Program-made: the position numbers and the translations under genes | Assembly (NCBI GenBank): GCA_009667805.1 | Contig: CM019063.1 | Coordinates: 85,463,877 to 85,527,876 of the forward strand | Reading direction: 5' to 3' | Length of the DNA stretch: 64,000 bases | DNA from: Leptobrachium leishanense | Taxonomy: Eukaryota; Chordata; Amphibia; Anura; Megophryidae | The notes under the pieces: model-generated | What the model saw: the letters and a program-made list of their open reading frames with translations, nothing else | The model's database searches: none | Told to the model about the DNA's origin: nothing | In this document: positions 1-12,446 of the stretch, piece by piece | Numbering within the stretch: the stretch's first letter is position 1 | Layout: each line of letters starts with the position of its first letter

Positions 1-751
1 TGGATATATTGCTCCACTCTTATGGATATATTGTCCCAGGCCAATTCCATGAATATATTGCCCCAGGCAGCACACATGGATATATTTTCCCCAGCTCACA
101 TGGATATAATGCCCCAGCTCACATGGATATATTGCCCCAGCTCACATGGATATATTGCCCCCAGCTCATATGGATATATTGCCCCAGCTCATATGGATAT
201 ATTGCCCCAGCTCACATGGTTATATTTTTCCCCAGCTCACATGGATATATTGCCCTAGCCAATTCACATGGATATATTGCCCCAGGCCAGCACACATGGA
301 TATATTTGCCCTAGCTCAAAATGGATATATTTGCCCTAGCTCAAAATGGATATCTTGCCCCAGCTCACATGGATATATTGCCCCCAGCTAATATGGATAT
401 ATTGCCCCAGCTCACATGGATATATTGCCCCAGCTCACATGGATATATGCCCCAGGCCAGCTCACATGGATATATTTGCCCCAGCTCACATGGATATATT
501 TGCACCAAGCTCACACATGGATATATTTGCCCCAGCTCACACATGGATATATTTGCCCCAGCTCACACATGGATATATTTGCCCCAGTTCACATGGATAT
601 ATTTGCACCCAGCTCACACATGGATATATTTGCCCCAGCTCACACATGGATATATTTGCCCCAGTTCACATGGATATATTTGCACCCAGCTCACACATGG
701 ATATATTTGCCCCCAGCTGACACATGGATATATTTGCCCCCAGCTTGAATA

Positions 752-789
752 GATATATCCATGTGTGAGCTGGGGCAAATATATTACCC
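752..789 (-). repeat. Inverted satellite monomer
   Basis: Within the otherwise unidirectional array this stretch runs backwards: ATATATCCATGTGTGAGC followed by TGGGGCAAATATAT, the reverse complement of the normal unit. A closely similar inverted monomer lies at 2880-2911. They mark equivalent positions in a higher-order unit of roughly 2.13 kb. Confidence 0.9.
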
Positions 790-2879
790 CAGGCCAGCTC
801 ATATGGATATATTTGCCCCCAGCTCATATGGATATATTGCCCCAAGCCAGCCCACATGGATATATTGCCACAGCCAGCACACATGGATATATTTGCCCCA
901 GTTCACATGGATATATTTGCCCCAGCTCACATGGATATATTGCCCCTGCTCATATGGATATATTTACCCCCAGCTCCTATGGATATATTGCCCCAGCTCA
1001 CATGGATATATTGCCCCAGCTCATATGGATATATTGCCCCAGGCCAGCTCACATGGATATATTTTCCCCCAGCTCACATGGATATATTTGCCCCCAGCTC
1101 ACACATGGATATATTTGCCCCCAGCTTGAATAGATATATTTGCGCCAGCTCACACATGGATATATTACCCCAGGCCAGCTCATATGGATATATTTGCCCC
1201 CAGCTCATATGGATATATTGCCCCCAGCTCATATGGATGTATTGCCCCAAGCCAGCTCACATGGATATATTGCCACAGCCAGCACAAATGTATATATTTG
1301 CCCCAGCTCACATGGATATATTTGCCCCCAGCTCACATGGATATATTGCCCCAGCTCATATGGATATATTTGCCCCAGCTCCTATGGATATATTGCCCCC
1401 AGCTCACATGGATATATTGCCCCAGCTCATATGGATATATTGCCCCAGGCCAGCTCACATGGATATATTTGCCTCCAGCTCACATGGATATATTGCCCCA
1501 GGCCAGCTCACATGGATATATTTTCCCCCAGCTCACATGGATATATTTGCACCCAGCTCACACATGGATATATTTGCCCCAGCTCACATGGATATATTTG
1601 CCCCCAGCTCACACATGGATATATTTGCCCCCTGCTTGCATGGATATATTTGCCCCAGCTCACACATATATATATTGCCCCAGGCCAGCTCATATGGATA
1701 TATTTGCCCCCAGCTCATGGATATATTGCCCCCAGCTCATATGGATGTATTGCCCCAAGCCAGCTCACATGGATATATTGCCACAGCCAGCACACATGGA
1801 TATATTTGCTCCAGCTCACATGGATATATTTGCCCCAGCTCACATGGATGTATTGCCCCCAGCTCACATGGATATATTTGCCCCAGCGTCTATGGATATA
1901 TTGCCCCCAGCTCACATGGATATATTGCCCCAGGCCAGTTCACATGGATATATTTGCCCCCAGCTCACATGGATATATTTGCACCCAGCTCACACATGGA
2001 TATATTTGCCCCAGCTCACATGGATATATTTGCCCCCAGCTCAGATGGATATATTTGCCCCCAGCTCACACATGGATATATTGCCCCAGGCCAGCTCATA
2101 TGGATATATTTGCCCCCAGCTCATATGGATATATTGCCTCCAGCTCTTATGGATATATTGTCCCAGGCCAATTCACATGAATATATTGCCCCAGGCCAGC
2201 ACACATGGATATATTTTCCCCAGCTCAAATGGATATATTTGCCCCAGCTCACATGGATATAATGCCCCAGCTCACATGGATATATTGCCCCAGCTCACAT
2301 GGATATATTGCCCCCAGCTCATATGGATATATTGCCCCAGCTCATATGGATATATTGCCCCAGCTCACATGGTTATATTTGCCCCAGCTCACATGGATAT
2401 ATTGCCCTAGGCCAATTCACATGGATATATTGCCCCAGGCCAGCACACATGGATATATTTGCCCTAGCTCAAAATGGATATATTTGCCCTAGCTCAAAAT
2501 GGATATATTTGCCCCCAGCTCACATGGATATCTTGCCCCAGCTCACATGGATATATTGCCCCCAGCTAAAATGGATATATTGCCCCCAGCTCACATGGAT
2601 ATATTGCCCCAGCTCACATGGATATATTGCCCCCAGCTCATATGAATATATTGCCCCAGGCCAGCTCACATGGATATATTTGCCCCCAGCTCACATGGAT
2701 ATATTTGCACCAAGCTCACACATGGATATATTTGCCCCAGCTCACACATGGATATATTTGCCCCAGTTCACATGGATATATTTGCACCCAGCTCACACAT
2801 GGATATATTTGCCCCAGCCCACATGGATATATTTGCCCCCAGCTGACACCTGGATATATTTGCCCCCAGCTTGTATAGC

Positions 2880-2911
2880 TATATCCATGTGTGAGCTGGG
2901 GCAAATATATT
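2880..2911 (-). repeat. Inverted satellite monomer, second copy
   Basis: Same reversed unit (ATATCCATGTGTGAGCTGGG) as at 752-789, again followed by TATTACCCCAGGCCAGCTC. The spacing of about 2.13 kb matches the spacing of other shared variants, for example the TCTTATGGATATATTGTCCC variant near positions 18 and 2150. Confidence 0.88.
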
Positions 2912-3489
2912 ACCCCAGGCCAGCTCATATGGATATATTTGCCCCAGCTCATATGGATATATTGCCCCAGCTCATATGGATGTATTGCCCCAAGCCAGCT
3001 CACATGGATATATTGCCACAGCCAGCACACATGGATATATTTGCCCCAGTTCACATGGATATATTTGCCCCAGCTCACATGGATATATTGCCCCTGCTCA
3101 TATGGATATATTTACCCCCAGCTCCTATGGATATATTGCCCCAGCTCACATGGATATATTGCCCCAGCTCATATGGATATATTGCCCCAGGCCAGCTCAC
3201 ATGGATATATTTTCCCCAGCTCATATGGATATATTTGCACCCAGCTCACACATGGATATATTTGTCCCAGCTCACATGGATATATTTGCCCCCAGCTCAC
3301 ACATGGATATATTTGCCCCCAGCTTGCATGGATATATTTGCCCCAGCTCACACATGGATATATTGCCCCAGGCCAGTTCACATGGATATATTTGCCCCCT
3401 GCTCACATGGATATATTTGCACCCAGCTCACACATGGATATATTTGCCCCAGCTCACATGGATATATTTGCCCCAGCTCACACATGGAT

Positions 3490-4990
3490 ATATTTGCCCC
3501 CAGCTCATATGGATATATTGCCCGCAGCTCATATGGATGTATTGCCCCAAGCCAGCTCACATGGATATATTGCCACAGCCAGCACACATGGATATATTTA
3601 CCTCAGCTCACATGGATATATTGCCCCCAGCTCATATGGATAAATTTGTCTTCAGCTCCTATGGATATAGTGCCCCAGCTCACATGGATATATTGCCCCA
3701 GGCCAGCTCACATGTATATATTTGCCCCCAGCTCACATGGATATATTTGCACCCAGCTCACACATGGATATATTTTCCCCCTGCTCACACATGGATATAG
3801 TTGCCCCAGCTCACACATAAATATATTTGCCCCAGCTCACACATGGATATATTGCCCCAGGCCAGCTCATATGGATATATTTGCCCCTAGCTCATATGGA
3901 TATATTGCCCCCAGCTCATATGGATGTATTGCCCCAAGTCAGCTCACATGGATATATTTGCCTCAGCTCACATGGATATATTGCCCCCAGCTCATATGGA
4001 TAAATTTGCCTTCAGCTCCTATGGATATATTGCCCCAGCTCACATGGATATATTGCCCTAGGCCAGCTCACATGGATATATTTGCCCCCAGCTCACATGG
4101 ATATATTTGCCCCAGTTCACATGGATATATTGCACAGCCAGCACACATGGATATATTTGCCCCAGTTCACATGGATATATTTGCCCCAGCTCACATGGAT
4201 ATATTGCCCGGCTCACATGGATATATTTACCCCCAGCTCTATGGATATATTGCCCCAGCTCACATGGATATATTGCCCCAGCTCATATGGATATATTGCC
4301 CAGCCAGCTCACATGGATATATTTTCCCCAGCTCATATGGATATATTTGCACCCAGCTCACACATGGATATATTTGTCCCAGCTCACATGGATATATTTG
4401 CCCCAGCTCACACATGGATATATTTGCCCCAGCTTGCATGGATATATTTGCCCCAGCTCACACATGGATATATTGCCCCAGGCCAGTTCACATGGATATA
4501 TTTGCCCCCTGCTCACATGGATATATTTGCACCCAGCTCACACATGGATTATATTTGCCCCAGCTCACATGGATATATTTTGCCCCAGCTCACACATGGA
4601 TATATTTGCCCCCAGCTCATATGGATATATTGCCCGCAGCTCATATGGATGTATTGCCCCAAGCCAGCTCACATGGATATATTGCCACAGCCAGCACACA
4701 TGGATATATTTACCTCAGCTCACATGGATATATTGCCCCCAGCTCATATGGATAAATTTGTCTTCAGCTCCTATGGATATAGTGCCCCAGCTCACATGGA
4801 TATATTGCCCCAGGCCAGCTCACATGTATATATTTGCCCCCAGCTCACACATGGATATATTTGCACCCAGCTCACACATGGATATATTTTCCCCCTGCTC
4901 ACACATGGATATAGTTGCCCCAGCTCACACATAAATATATTTGCCCCAGCTCACACATGGATATATTGCCCCAGGCCAGCTCATATGGAT
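3490..4990. repeat. Higher-order duplication in satellite, ~1.1 kb period
   Basis: The variant block that includes GATAAATTTGTCTTCAGCTC and GATATAGTGCCCCAGC occurs at about 3640 and again at about 4750, with the same neighbours on both sides (TTACCTCAGCTC upstream, CACATGTATATATTTGCC downstream). This implies a duplication of about 1.1 kb inside the array. Confidence 0.8.
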
Positions 4991-7900
4991 ATATTTGCCC
5001 CAGCTCATATGGATATATTGCCCCAGCTCATATGGATGTATTGCCCCAAGCCAGCTCACATGGATTATATTTGCCTCAGCTCACATGGATATATTGCCCC
5101 CAGCTCATATGGATAAATTTGCCTTCAGCTCCTATGGATATATTGCCCCCAGCTCCACATGGATATTTGCCCTAGGCCAGCTCACATGGATATATTTGCC
5201 CCAGCTCACATGGATATATTTGCCCCAGTTCACATGGATATATTTGCACCCAGCTCACACATGGATATATTTGCCCCAGCGCACATGGATATATTTGCCC
5301 CCAGCTCACACATGGATATATTTTCCCCCAGCTTGAATAGATATATTTGCCCCAGCTCACACATGGATTTATTACCCCAGGCCAGCTCATATGGATATAT
5401 TTGCCCCCAGCTCATATGGATATATTGCCCCAGCTCATATGGATGTATTGCCCCAAGCCAGCTCACATGGATATATTGCCACAGCCAGCACACATGGATA
5501 TATTTGCCCCAGTTCACATGGATATATTTGCCCCCAGCTCACATGGATATATTGCCCCAGCTCATATGGATATATTTATCCCCAGCTCCTATGGATATAT
5601 TGCCCCGGCTCACATGGATATATTGCTCCAGCTCACAAGGATATATTGCCCCAGGCCAGCTCACATGGATATATTGCCCCAGGCCAGCTCACATGGATAT
5701 ATTGCCCCAGGCCAGCTCACATGGATATATTTTCCCCCAGCTCACATGGATATATTTGCACCCAGCTCACACATGGATATATTTGTCCCAGCTCACATGG
5801 ATATATTTTCCCCCAGCTCACAGATGGATATATTTTCCCCAGCTTGCATGGATATATTTGCCCCAGCTCACACATGGATATATTGCCCCAGGCCAGTTCA
5901 CATGGATATATTTGCCCCATCTCACATGGATAGATTTGCACCCATCTCACACATGGATATATTTGACCCAGCTCACATGGATATATTTGCCCCAGCTCAC
6001 ACATGGATATATTTGCCTCAGCTCACACATGGATATATTGCCCCAGGCCAGCTCATATGGATATATTTGCCCCCAGCTCATATGGATATATTGCCCCCAG
6101 CTCATATGGATGTATTGCCCCAAGCCAGCTCACATGGACATATTGCCACAGCCAGCACACATGGATATATTTGCCTCAGCTCACATGGATATATTGCCCC
6201 CAGCTCATATGGATAAATTTGCCTTCAGCTCCTATGGATATATTGCCCCAGCTCACATGGATATATTTTCCCCCAGCTCACACATGGATATATTTGCCCC
6301 AGCTTGCATGGATATATTTGCCCCAGCTCACACATGGATATATTGCCCCAGGCCAGTTCACATGGATATATTTGCCCCATCTCACATGGATAGATTTGCA
6401 CCCAGCTCACACATGGATATATTTGCCCCAGCTCACATGGATATGTTTGCCCCAGCTCACACATGGATATATTTGCCCCCAGCTTGCATGGATATATTTG
6501 CCTCAGCTCACACATGGATATATTGCCCCAGGCCAGCTCATATGGATGTATTTGCCCCCAGCTCATATGGATATATTGCCCCCAGCTCATATGGATGTAT
6601 TGCCCCAAGCCAGCTCACATGGACATATTGCCACAGCCAGCACACATGGATATATTTGCCTCAGCTCACATGGATATATTGCCCCCAGCTCATATGGATA
6701 AATTTGCCTTCAGCTCCTATGGATATATTGCCCCAGCTCACATGGATATATGGCCCCAGGCCAGCTCACATGGACATATTTGCCCCCAGCTCTTATTCAT
6801 ATATTTGCACCCAGCTCACACATGGATTTATTTGCCCCCAGCTCACACATGGATATATTGCCCCAGCTCACATGGATATATTGCCCTAGGCCAGCTCACA
6901 TGGATATATTTTCCCCCAGCTCACATGGATATATTTGCACCCAGCTCACACATGGATATATTTGCCCCAGCTCACACATGGATATATTTGCCCCAGCTCA
7001 CACATGGATATATTTGCCCCAGCTCACACATGGATATATTTGCCCCAGCTCTTACGTGGATATATTGCCCCAGGCCAGCTCATATGGATATATTTGCCCC
7101 CAGCTCATATGGATATATCGCCCCAGCTCATATGGATGTATTGCCCCAAGCCAGCTCACATGGATATATTGCCACAGCCAGCACACATGGATATATTTGC
7201 CCCAGCCAGCACGCATGGATATGTTTGCCCCAGTTCACATGGATATATTGCCCCCAGCTTACATGGATATATTGCCCCAAGCCAGCTCACATGGATATAT
7301 TTGCCCCAGCTCACATGGATATATTGCCCCCAACTTACATGGATATATTGCCCAGGCCAGCTCACATGGATATATTTGCCCCAGCTCACATGGATATGTT
7401 GCCCCAGGCCAGCACACATGGATATATTTGCCCCAGCTCAAATGGATATATTGCCCCCAGCTCATATGGATAAATTTGCCTTCAGCTCCTATGGATATAT
7501 TTCCCCAGCTCACATGGATATATTGCCCCAGGCCAGCTCACATGGATATATTTGCCCCAGCTTACATGGATATATTGCCCCAGGCCAGCACACATGGATA
7601 TATTTGCCCCAGCTCAAATGGATATATTTGCCCCCAGCTCACATGGATATATTTGCCCCAGCTCACATGGATATATTTGTCCCCAGCTCATACGGATATA
7701 TTGCCCAAGGCCAGCTGACATGGATATATTGCCCGCAGCTCACATGGATATATTGCCTCAGGCCAGCTCACATGGATATAGTTGCCCCCAGCTCATATGG
7801 ATATATTGCCCCCAGCTCACATGTATATTTTGCCCCAGGCCGGCTCACATGGATATATTTGCCCCAGATCACATTGATATATTGCCCCAGGCCAGCACAC

Positions 7901-8750
7901 ATGGATATATTTGCCCCAGCTCACATGGATATATTTGCCCCCAGCTCACATGGATATATTTGCCCCAGCTCACACATGGATATATTTGCCCCCAGCTCAC
8001 ACGTGGATATATTTGCCCCAGCTCACATGGATATATTGCCCCCAGCTCACATGGATATATTTGCCCCCAGCTCACATGGATATATTGCCCCTAGCTCATA
8101 TGGATATATTGCCCCAGGCCAGCTCACATGGATATATTGCCAAGCTCGCATGGATATATTTGCCCCCAGCTCACAAGGATATATTTGCCCCCAGCTCACA
8201 CATGGATATATTTGCCCCCAGCTCACATGGATATATTGCCCCAGCTCACATGGATATATTTGCCCCCAGCTCACAGGGATATATTGCCCCCAGCTCATAT
8301 GGATATATTGCCCCAGACCAGCTCACATGGATATATTGCCTCAGGCCAGCTCACATGGATATATTTGCCCCCAGCTCATGGAAATATTGCCCCCAGCTCA
8401 CATGGATATTGCCCCAGGCCAGCTCACATGGATATATTTACCCCAGCTCACATGGATATATTTGCCACAGCTCACATGGTTATATTTTCCCCCAGCTCAA
8501 ATAGATATATTGCCCCCAGCTCATATGGATATATTGCCCCAGGCCAGCTCACATGGATATATTTTCCCCCAGCTCATATGGATATATTTGCCCCCAGCTC
8601 ACATGGATATATTGCCCAGGCCAGCTCACATGGATATATTTGCCCCCAGCTCACATGGAATTATGGATTGCTAATGGGAGCAACAAACCAAATGACACAA
8701 TTGATAATGAGATTATAAGCAATGCAGCTTCCAAAATACCCCCAAATATA

Positions 8751-9700
8751 AAATAATGCCTGTATGTGGCATAATGCCTGTATATGGAAATTACAGTAAA
8801 ACCTTTTATCTGTACAGTGCAGGGATTTTCAGTCATTATAACTGTAACGGGCGGGGTATCGCCCACCAAGGAGTAGCGGAGTTGAGAACCTTAAGGGCTG
8901 AGAAATCTTTTTGACATTTAAACACTGATTGAATCTCACAGAATCAGATACTTGTGGCAACAAGGTAGAACCATAAACTGAGTCGCTATTAAGCACGAAA
9001 GGTTTCAAGACCGATAGAATACTTAGAGCACATACAGAGAAGCACAGTTCAGACAGTTGGTGAATTGCACGCACACTGACAATCGGCATTAAATAAGTAA
9101 GGCTTTGTAATCGCAGATTGAAACAACATATGTGGCTGGCGAACGTGAATCCTCGGTTGGGTATAGGCACTTAGCGAGGCCACGGACAAGACCCACCGAC
9201 GAGAAGGACCACTTCCCTAGTAGCGTGTAAACACCCCAGCGGCAAGCATGAGGTTAAACCACCAAAACACCACATAGGCAATCGGAATCAAGCAGCAGAG
9301 AATAGTCAGAAATCAGGCCGGGTCAAATAACAGGAGCAGGGATCATATACAAAAACCGGGTTGGCAACAGAAAGGCAATATCAATCAATAGGCAGCGATG
9401 CGGGAATCAGACTCCACGACAGGGCGACGAGGCAACTCCTTGCGCTTGGTTTTAAACCTGGCGGCTCCTCGTGACCATGCTGGGCCCGCCCCCTCGGACA
9501 CCGCTCGGCCATTCCCCAGTGCTGGCAGCCAACCAGCTCCTTGCACAGGACCTTGCCCAGACACCCCAGGCAGCGCAGCGGGGGCTGAGGGCATGACAAT
9601 AACCCTCTGAATCATATTCCTTTAAAGCAGTGAGTGATTCCAGAGCTCTCCCTGTATTCTGCTTTTGGCTAACTTGTTGCAATGCAGCATTGATGTTGAC
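8751..9700. repeat. Interspersed repeat split by a solo LTR
   Basis: The two halves, 8751-8842 (GCCTGTATATGGAAATTACAG) and 9604-9700 (CTCCCTGTATTCTGC, GCAATGCAGCA), are adjacent in an uninterrupted paralogous copy at about 40003-40130. The LTR at 8843-9598 lies between them. The family is not recognised. Confidence 0.75.
8843..9598 (-). mobile_element. Solo LTR (Gypsy-like) with 5-bp target duplication
   Basis: The 756-bp segment begins TGTAACGGGCGGGG and ends GGGCATGACA, the TG...CA form of LTRs. It is flanked by a direct 5-bp repeat ATAAC (8838-8842 and 9599-9603). No coding region lies inside. A TTTTAAACCTGGCGG block followed by a GC-rich stretch is shared in the same orientation with the LTR at 62731-63442. 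I therefore assign minus orientation and a related Gypsy family by inference. A solo LTR is the usual product of recombination between the two LTRs of a full element. Confidence 0.85.
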
Positions 9701-9830
9701 TGTTTGGTAGAGTGAAGGGGGCTGCATGTTATGCCACCTGTGCATAGTATGCTGGTGTGAGCCCAATATGCAGTGAATACAGGAGATCAAAATTGGAGTA
9801 TATCTAGACAGATAATACATCTACTGTCTA

Positions 9831-10165
9831 GGGCCCTATTACATTCTTCACGCAAAAATGCATGCGCAACGTGTGAATTTTTGCGCGAAGTGTTAAACGT
9901 TAACGCGCGGAAATCAACGCTGGTATTACATTCCTCGTGTATTTTTTCATCCGTCAAAAAATAACGCGCATAAAACGGATGCGCACAAACGCAGCAATGT
10001 TGCACGCAGAAATCAGTGTGCGGACCACATTTTTCACGCAATTCAGCCAATCAGAATTAAGAACCACAATTGTCTCCCGTTAAGTTTTTGCGCCTGTCAA
10101 AGTCAATCTGCGCATATATGCTGTATAAAAAAAAAACACGCACAACTTCTCAAATTTCACAAAAA
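9831..10165. mobile_element. MITE fragment, GGCCCCTATTACA family
   Basis: It starts GGGCCCTATTACATTCTTC and aligns block by block with the left half of the element at 36654-37403. Shared blocks include TTTTTTCATCCGTCAAAAAA versus TTTTTTGATCCGTCAAAAAA, ATTCAGCCAATCAGAATTAA and GTTTTTGCGCCTGTCAAAGT. The other terminal repeat is not found, so the copy appears 3'-truncated near 10165; the exact end is uncertain. Confidence 0.75.
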
Positions 10166-10590
10166 AGAAAGAGAAAAGTGCCTGTACGAATCCCCAGAAC
10201 CGTAAGAAGTAAGCAACGCAGTAAACACACCCAGTATATTTCTACCGTGTAAAACAGTTGGACATATTTACCATAAGTACGTTCATACATAGTACTGGAG
10301 TTGGCTTGTATATTGATGTTATTGAAGTTATGGAGACTCTTGGGTGCATGTAAGAAAAAAACACATATACATGGTGTAGTAAACCTATACACAGGAGACA
10401 ATGAAAAATTTGTAGCGATGGTTCACTCACATGAGATAGAGCCTGTATACTCAAGGCTCAATATGAATGCAGTGGGTCCCTTCAGGGTGACCCCGTCCCG
10501 TCTTCTTGTGGTTTTCGGGATGGATCACATCAACCATATACAGGGAACATAGAAATAGACCATGGCGTAATATTGTCAAACCGCAAGTTA

Positions 10591-12206
10591 CAGTTGTGTT
10601 CAAAATTATTCAACCCCCAATGCTGTAAAGGGTTTTAGGGAATTTAGTGTACATTTGTAATTGTATTCAGAATGAAATCCTACAAGGACTTTTTAAAGAA
10701 CCATATGCAACTAAAATGACATCAATTGGTTTTGTAATACAGTAGTAAATGTTTCTTTTGTGAATTCTTCATTGACACAATTATTCAACCCCTTAAAGAC
10801 TACCACTCTGAAGAACAGAGGTTCATTCAAGTGTTTTCAATCAGGTATTGAAAACACCTGTGGATGTCATGGAGCAGCAATAAAGCATAATAAGCACCAA
10901 TTAGGCAGCTTTAAAATGACTGTGATACTCAGCTCCTTCTAGACATTTACTGGTGTGGTTACAAACATGGTGAAGTCAAGAGAATGGTCCAGGAAGACAA
11001 GAGAAGAGGTGATTACTCTTCACAGGAAGGGCAATGCCTATAAGAAGATTGCAAAGATGTCAAACATACCAAGAGAGACCATAGGAAGTATCATTCGCAA
11101 ATTCGAGGCAAAGGGCACTGTTGAAACGCTACCTGGTCGTGGCAGAAAGAAGATGCTGACTTCGACTGCTGTGCGCTACCTGAAGCGTAGAGTGAAGAAA
11201 AGTCCCCGTGTGACTGCTGAGGAACTGAGAAAAGATTTGTCAGATGTGGGTACTGAAGTTTCAGCTCAGACAATACGGCGCACACTGCGTAATGAAGGCC
11301 TCCATGCCAGAACTCCCAGGCGCACCCCCTTGCTGTCTCCAAAGAATAAGAAGAGTCGAATGCAGTATGCCAAAAGTCATGTGGACAAACCACAGAAGTT
11401 TTGGGATAGTGTTCTGTGGACTGATGAACCAAAATTAGAACTGTTTGGGCCCATGGATCAACGCTATGTTTGGAGGAGGAAAAACAAGGCCTATGAAGAA
11501 AAGAACACCTTGCCTACTGTGAAGCATGGCGGGGGTCAATCATGCTTTGGGGCTGTTTTGCTTCTGCAGGTACAGGGAAGATTCAGCGTGTGCAAGGTAC
11601 CATGAATTCTCTTCAGTACCAGGAGATATTGGATGACAATGTGATGCAGTCCGTCACAAACCTGAGGCTTGGGAGACGTTAGACCTTTCAACAGGACAAT
11701 GATCCCAAGCATACCTCCAAGTCCACTAGAGCATGGTTGCAGATTAAAGGCTGGAACATTTTGGAGTGGCCATCGCAGTCAACAGACTTAAATCCGATTG
11801 AGAACCTCTGGTGGAACTTAAAGTAAGCAGTTGCAGTGCACAAGCCTAAGAATGTGACTGAACTGGAGGCTTTTGCCCATGACGAATGGGCGAAGATACG
11901 CGTAGATCGCTGCAAGACACTTGTGTCAAGCTATGCTTCACGTTTAAAAGCTGTTATAACTGTAAAAGGATGTTGTACTAAGTACTAAGATTGAATGTCA
12001 CTTGGGGGTTGAATAAAACTGATAATGATGTGAGCACAGAAAAGACATTTGTGGTTATTTCATTATAAATGTTATGTTATATTTGTCTGATCTACACGTG
12101 CCTCTTTGATTTAATTGTAAGCAAGATGACTGAATGATCAAAATCAATGTCAAACTGGCCAAAACACTCAATTTCATTGGGGGTTGAATAATTTTGAACA
12201 AAACTG
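10591..12206 (+). mobile_element. Complete Tc1/mariner-like transposon
   Basis: A 1,616-bp element with terminal inverted repeats: left CAGTTGTGTTCAAAATTATT, right the matching inverse ending in TTTTGAACAAAACTG. It is flanked on both sides by the TA dinucleotide expected for Tc1/mariner insertion (10589-10590 and 12207-12208). It carries one transposase reading frame, now broken. The right-hand target is a repeat that resumes at 12207. Confidence 0.95.
10967..11988 (+). pseudogene. Tc1-like transposase, inactivated
   Basis: The cut-and-paste transposase of the surrounding element. I take the ATG at 10967 (MVKSREWSRKTREEVI), since the longer frame begins at a non-ATG codon. The N-terminal paired-type helix-turn-helix is visible (AYKKIAKMSNIPRETIGSII), then a basic linker (GRGRKKML) and a second DNA-binding segment (SAQTIRRTLRNEGL). 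The catalytic DDE residues are recognisable in [23 protein letters not shown] and PIENLWW. The frame is lost through a one-base shift near 11530-11540. It has in-frame stops near 11681 (after RLGRR) and near 11824 (after LWWNLK). The C-terminus is recognisable to VKGCCTKY. The damage makes this copy non-functional. Confidence 0.93.
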
Positions 12207-12207
12207 T

Positions 12208-12446
12208 ATATATAAGCCCGCAATAAGAAGAACTCACGTGGTGATGAGCCTGTGCAAATCCACTGGCTCTGTATAGGCGCTTAGGTGTAAAAAGGGATAT
12301 ACCACTCCCCTTTAGGCAAAGAAGTCCTTCAATCTCCAGTAAACGAAAAAGTAGGTATTTAATAAAAAAGTATAAAATGGTACAATAGTATGACCAAAAC
12401 ACATTTCGCTGCTACAGCAGCTTCATCAGTTGGTAATGCATGCACT
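12208..12446. repeat. Unidentified interspersed repeat, TTTCGCTGC...GCTTCATCAG end
   Basis: The sequence between the Tc1 element and the LINE carries ATTTCGCTGCTACAGCAGC followed by TTCATCAG, a small hairpin. A related end (GCGTTTCGCCGCCTAC, GCGGCTTCATCAG) occurs at about 57875-57910. Upstream both share TCACTGGCTC-like text. The family is not recognised. Confidence 0.5.

Larger units (their letters stand above)
1..8660. repeat. Giant satellite array, 24-27 bp monomer
   Basis: About 8.6 kb of head-to-tail monomers with the core CACATGGATATATTGCCCC, preceded by CAGCT. Monomers are 24, 25, 26 or 27 bp depending on an extra T (TTTGCCCC), an extra C and a CACACATGG variant. Recurrent variants are CATATGG, CAAATGG, GCCAGCTC linkers and a GCCACAGCCAGCACAC block. 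The left edge is outside the window; the right edge is abrupt at about 8660. The plus strand is almost free of stop codons in all three frames, giving long overlapping frames that read as HGYIAPSS, MDILPQL and TWIYCPQL repeats. I do not regard these as genes. Monomer length and composition fit unequal crossing-over and slippage. Confidence 0.97.

Noticed and set aside
2299..4755. 818-codon open frame in the satellite
   Set aside because: It is one of many overlapping open frames produced by a stop-free repeat. There is no promoter, unique domain or codon signature.
614..8298. Minus-strand open frames (GQIYPCELG, GKYIHVSW repeats)
   Set aside because: Antisense shadows of the same monomers; frame and length change with monomer length variants.
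1..8660. CRISPR array
   Set aside because: Repeats are contiguous with no unique spacers, and the surrounding elements are vertebrate-type.
9381..9615. GC-rich frames near 9.4-9.6 kb as possible exons
   Set aside because: They lie wholly inside the solo LTR, bounded by its target duplication.
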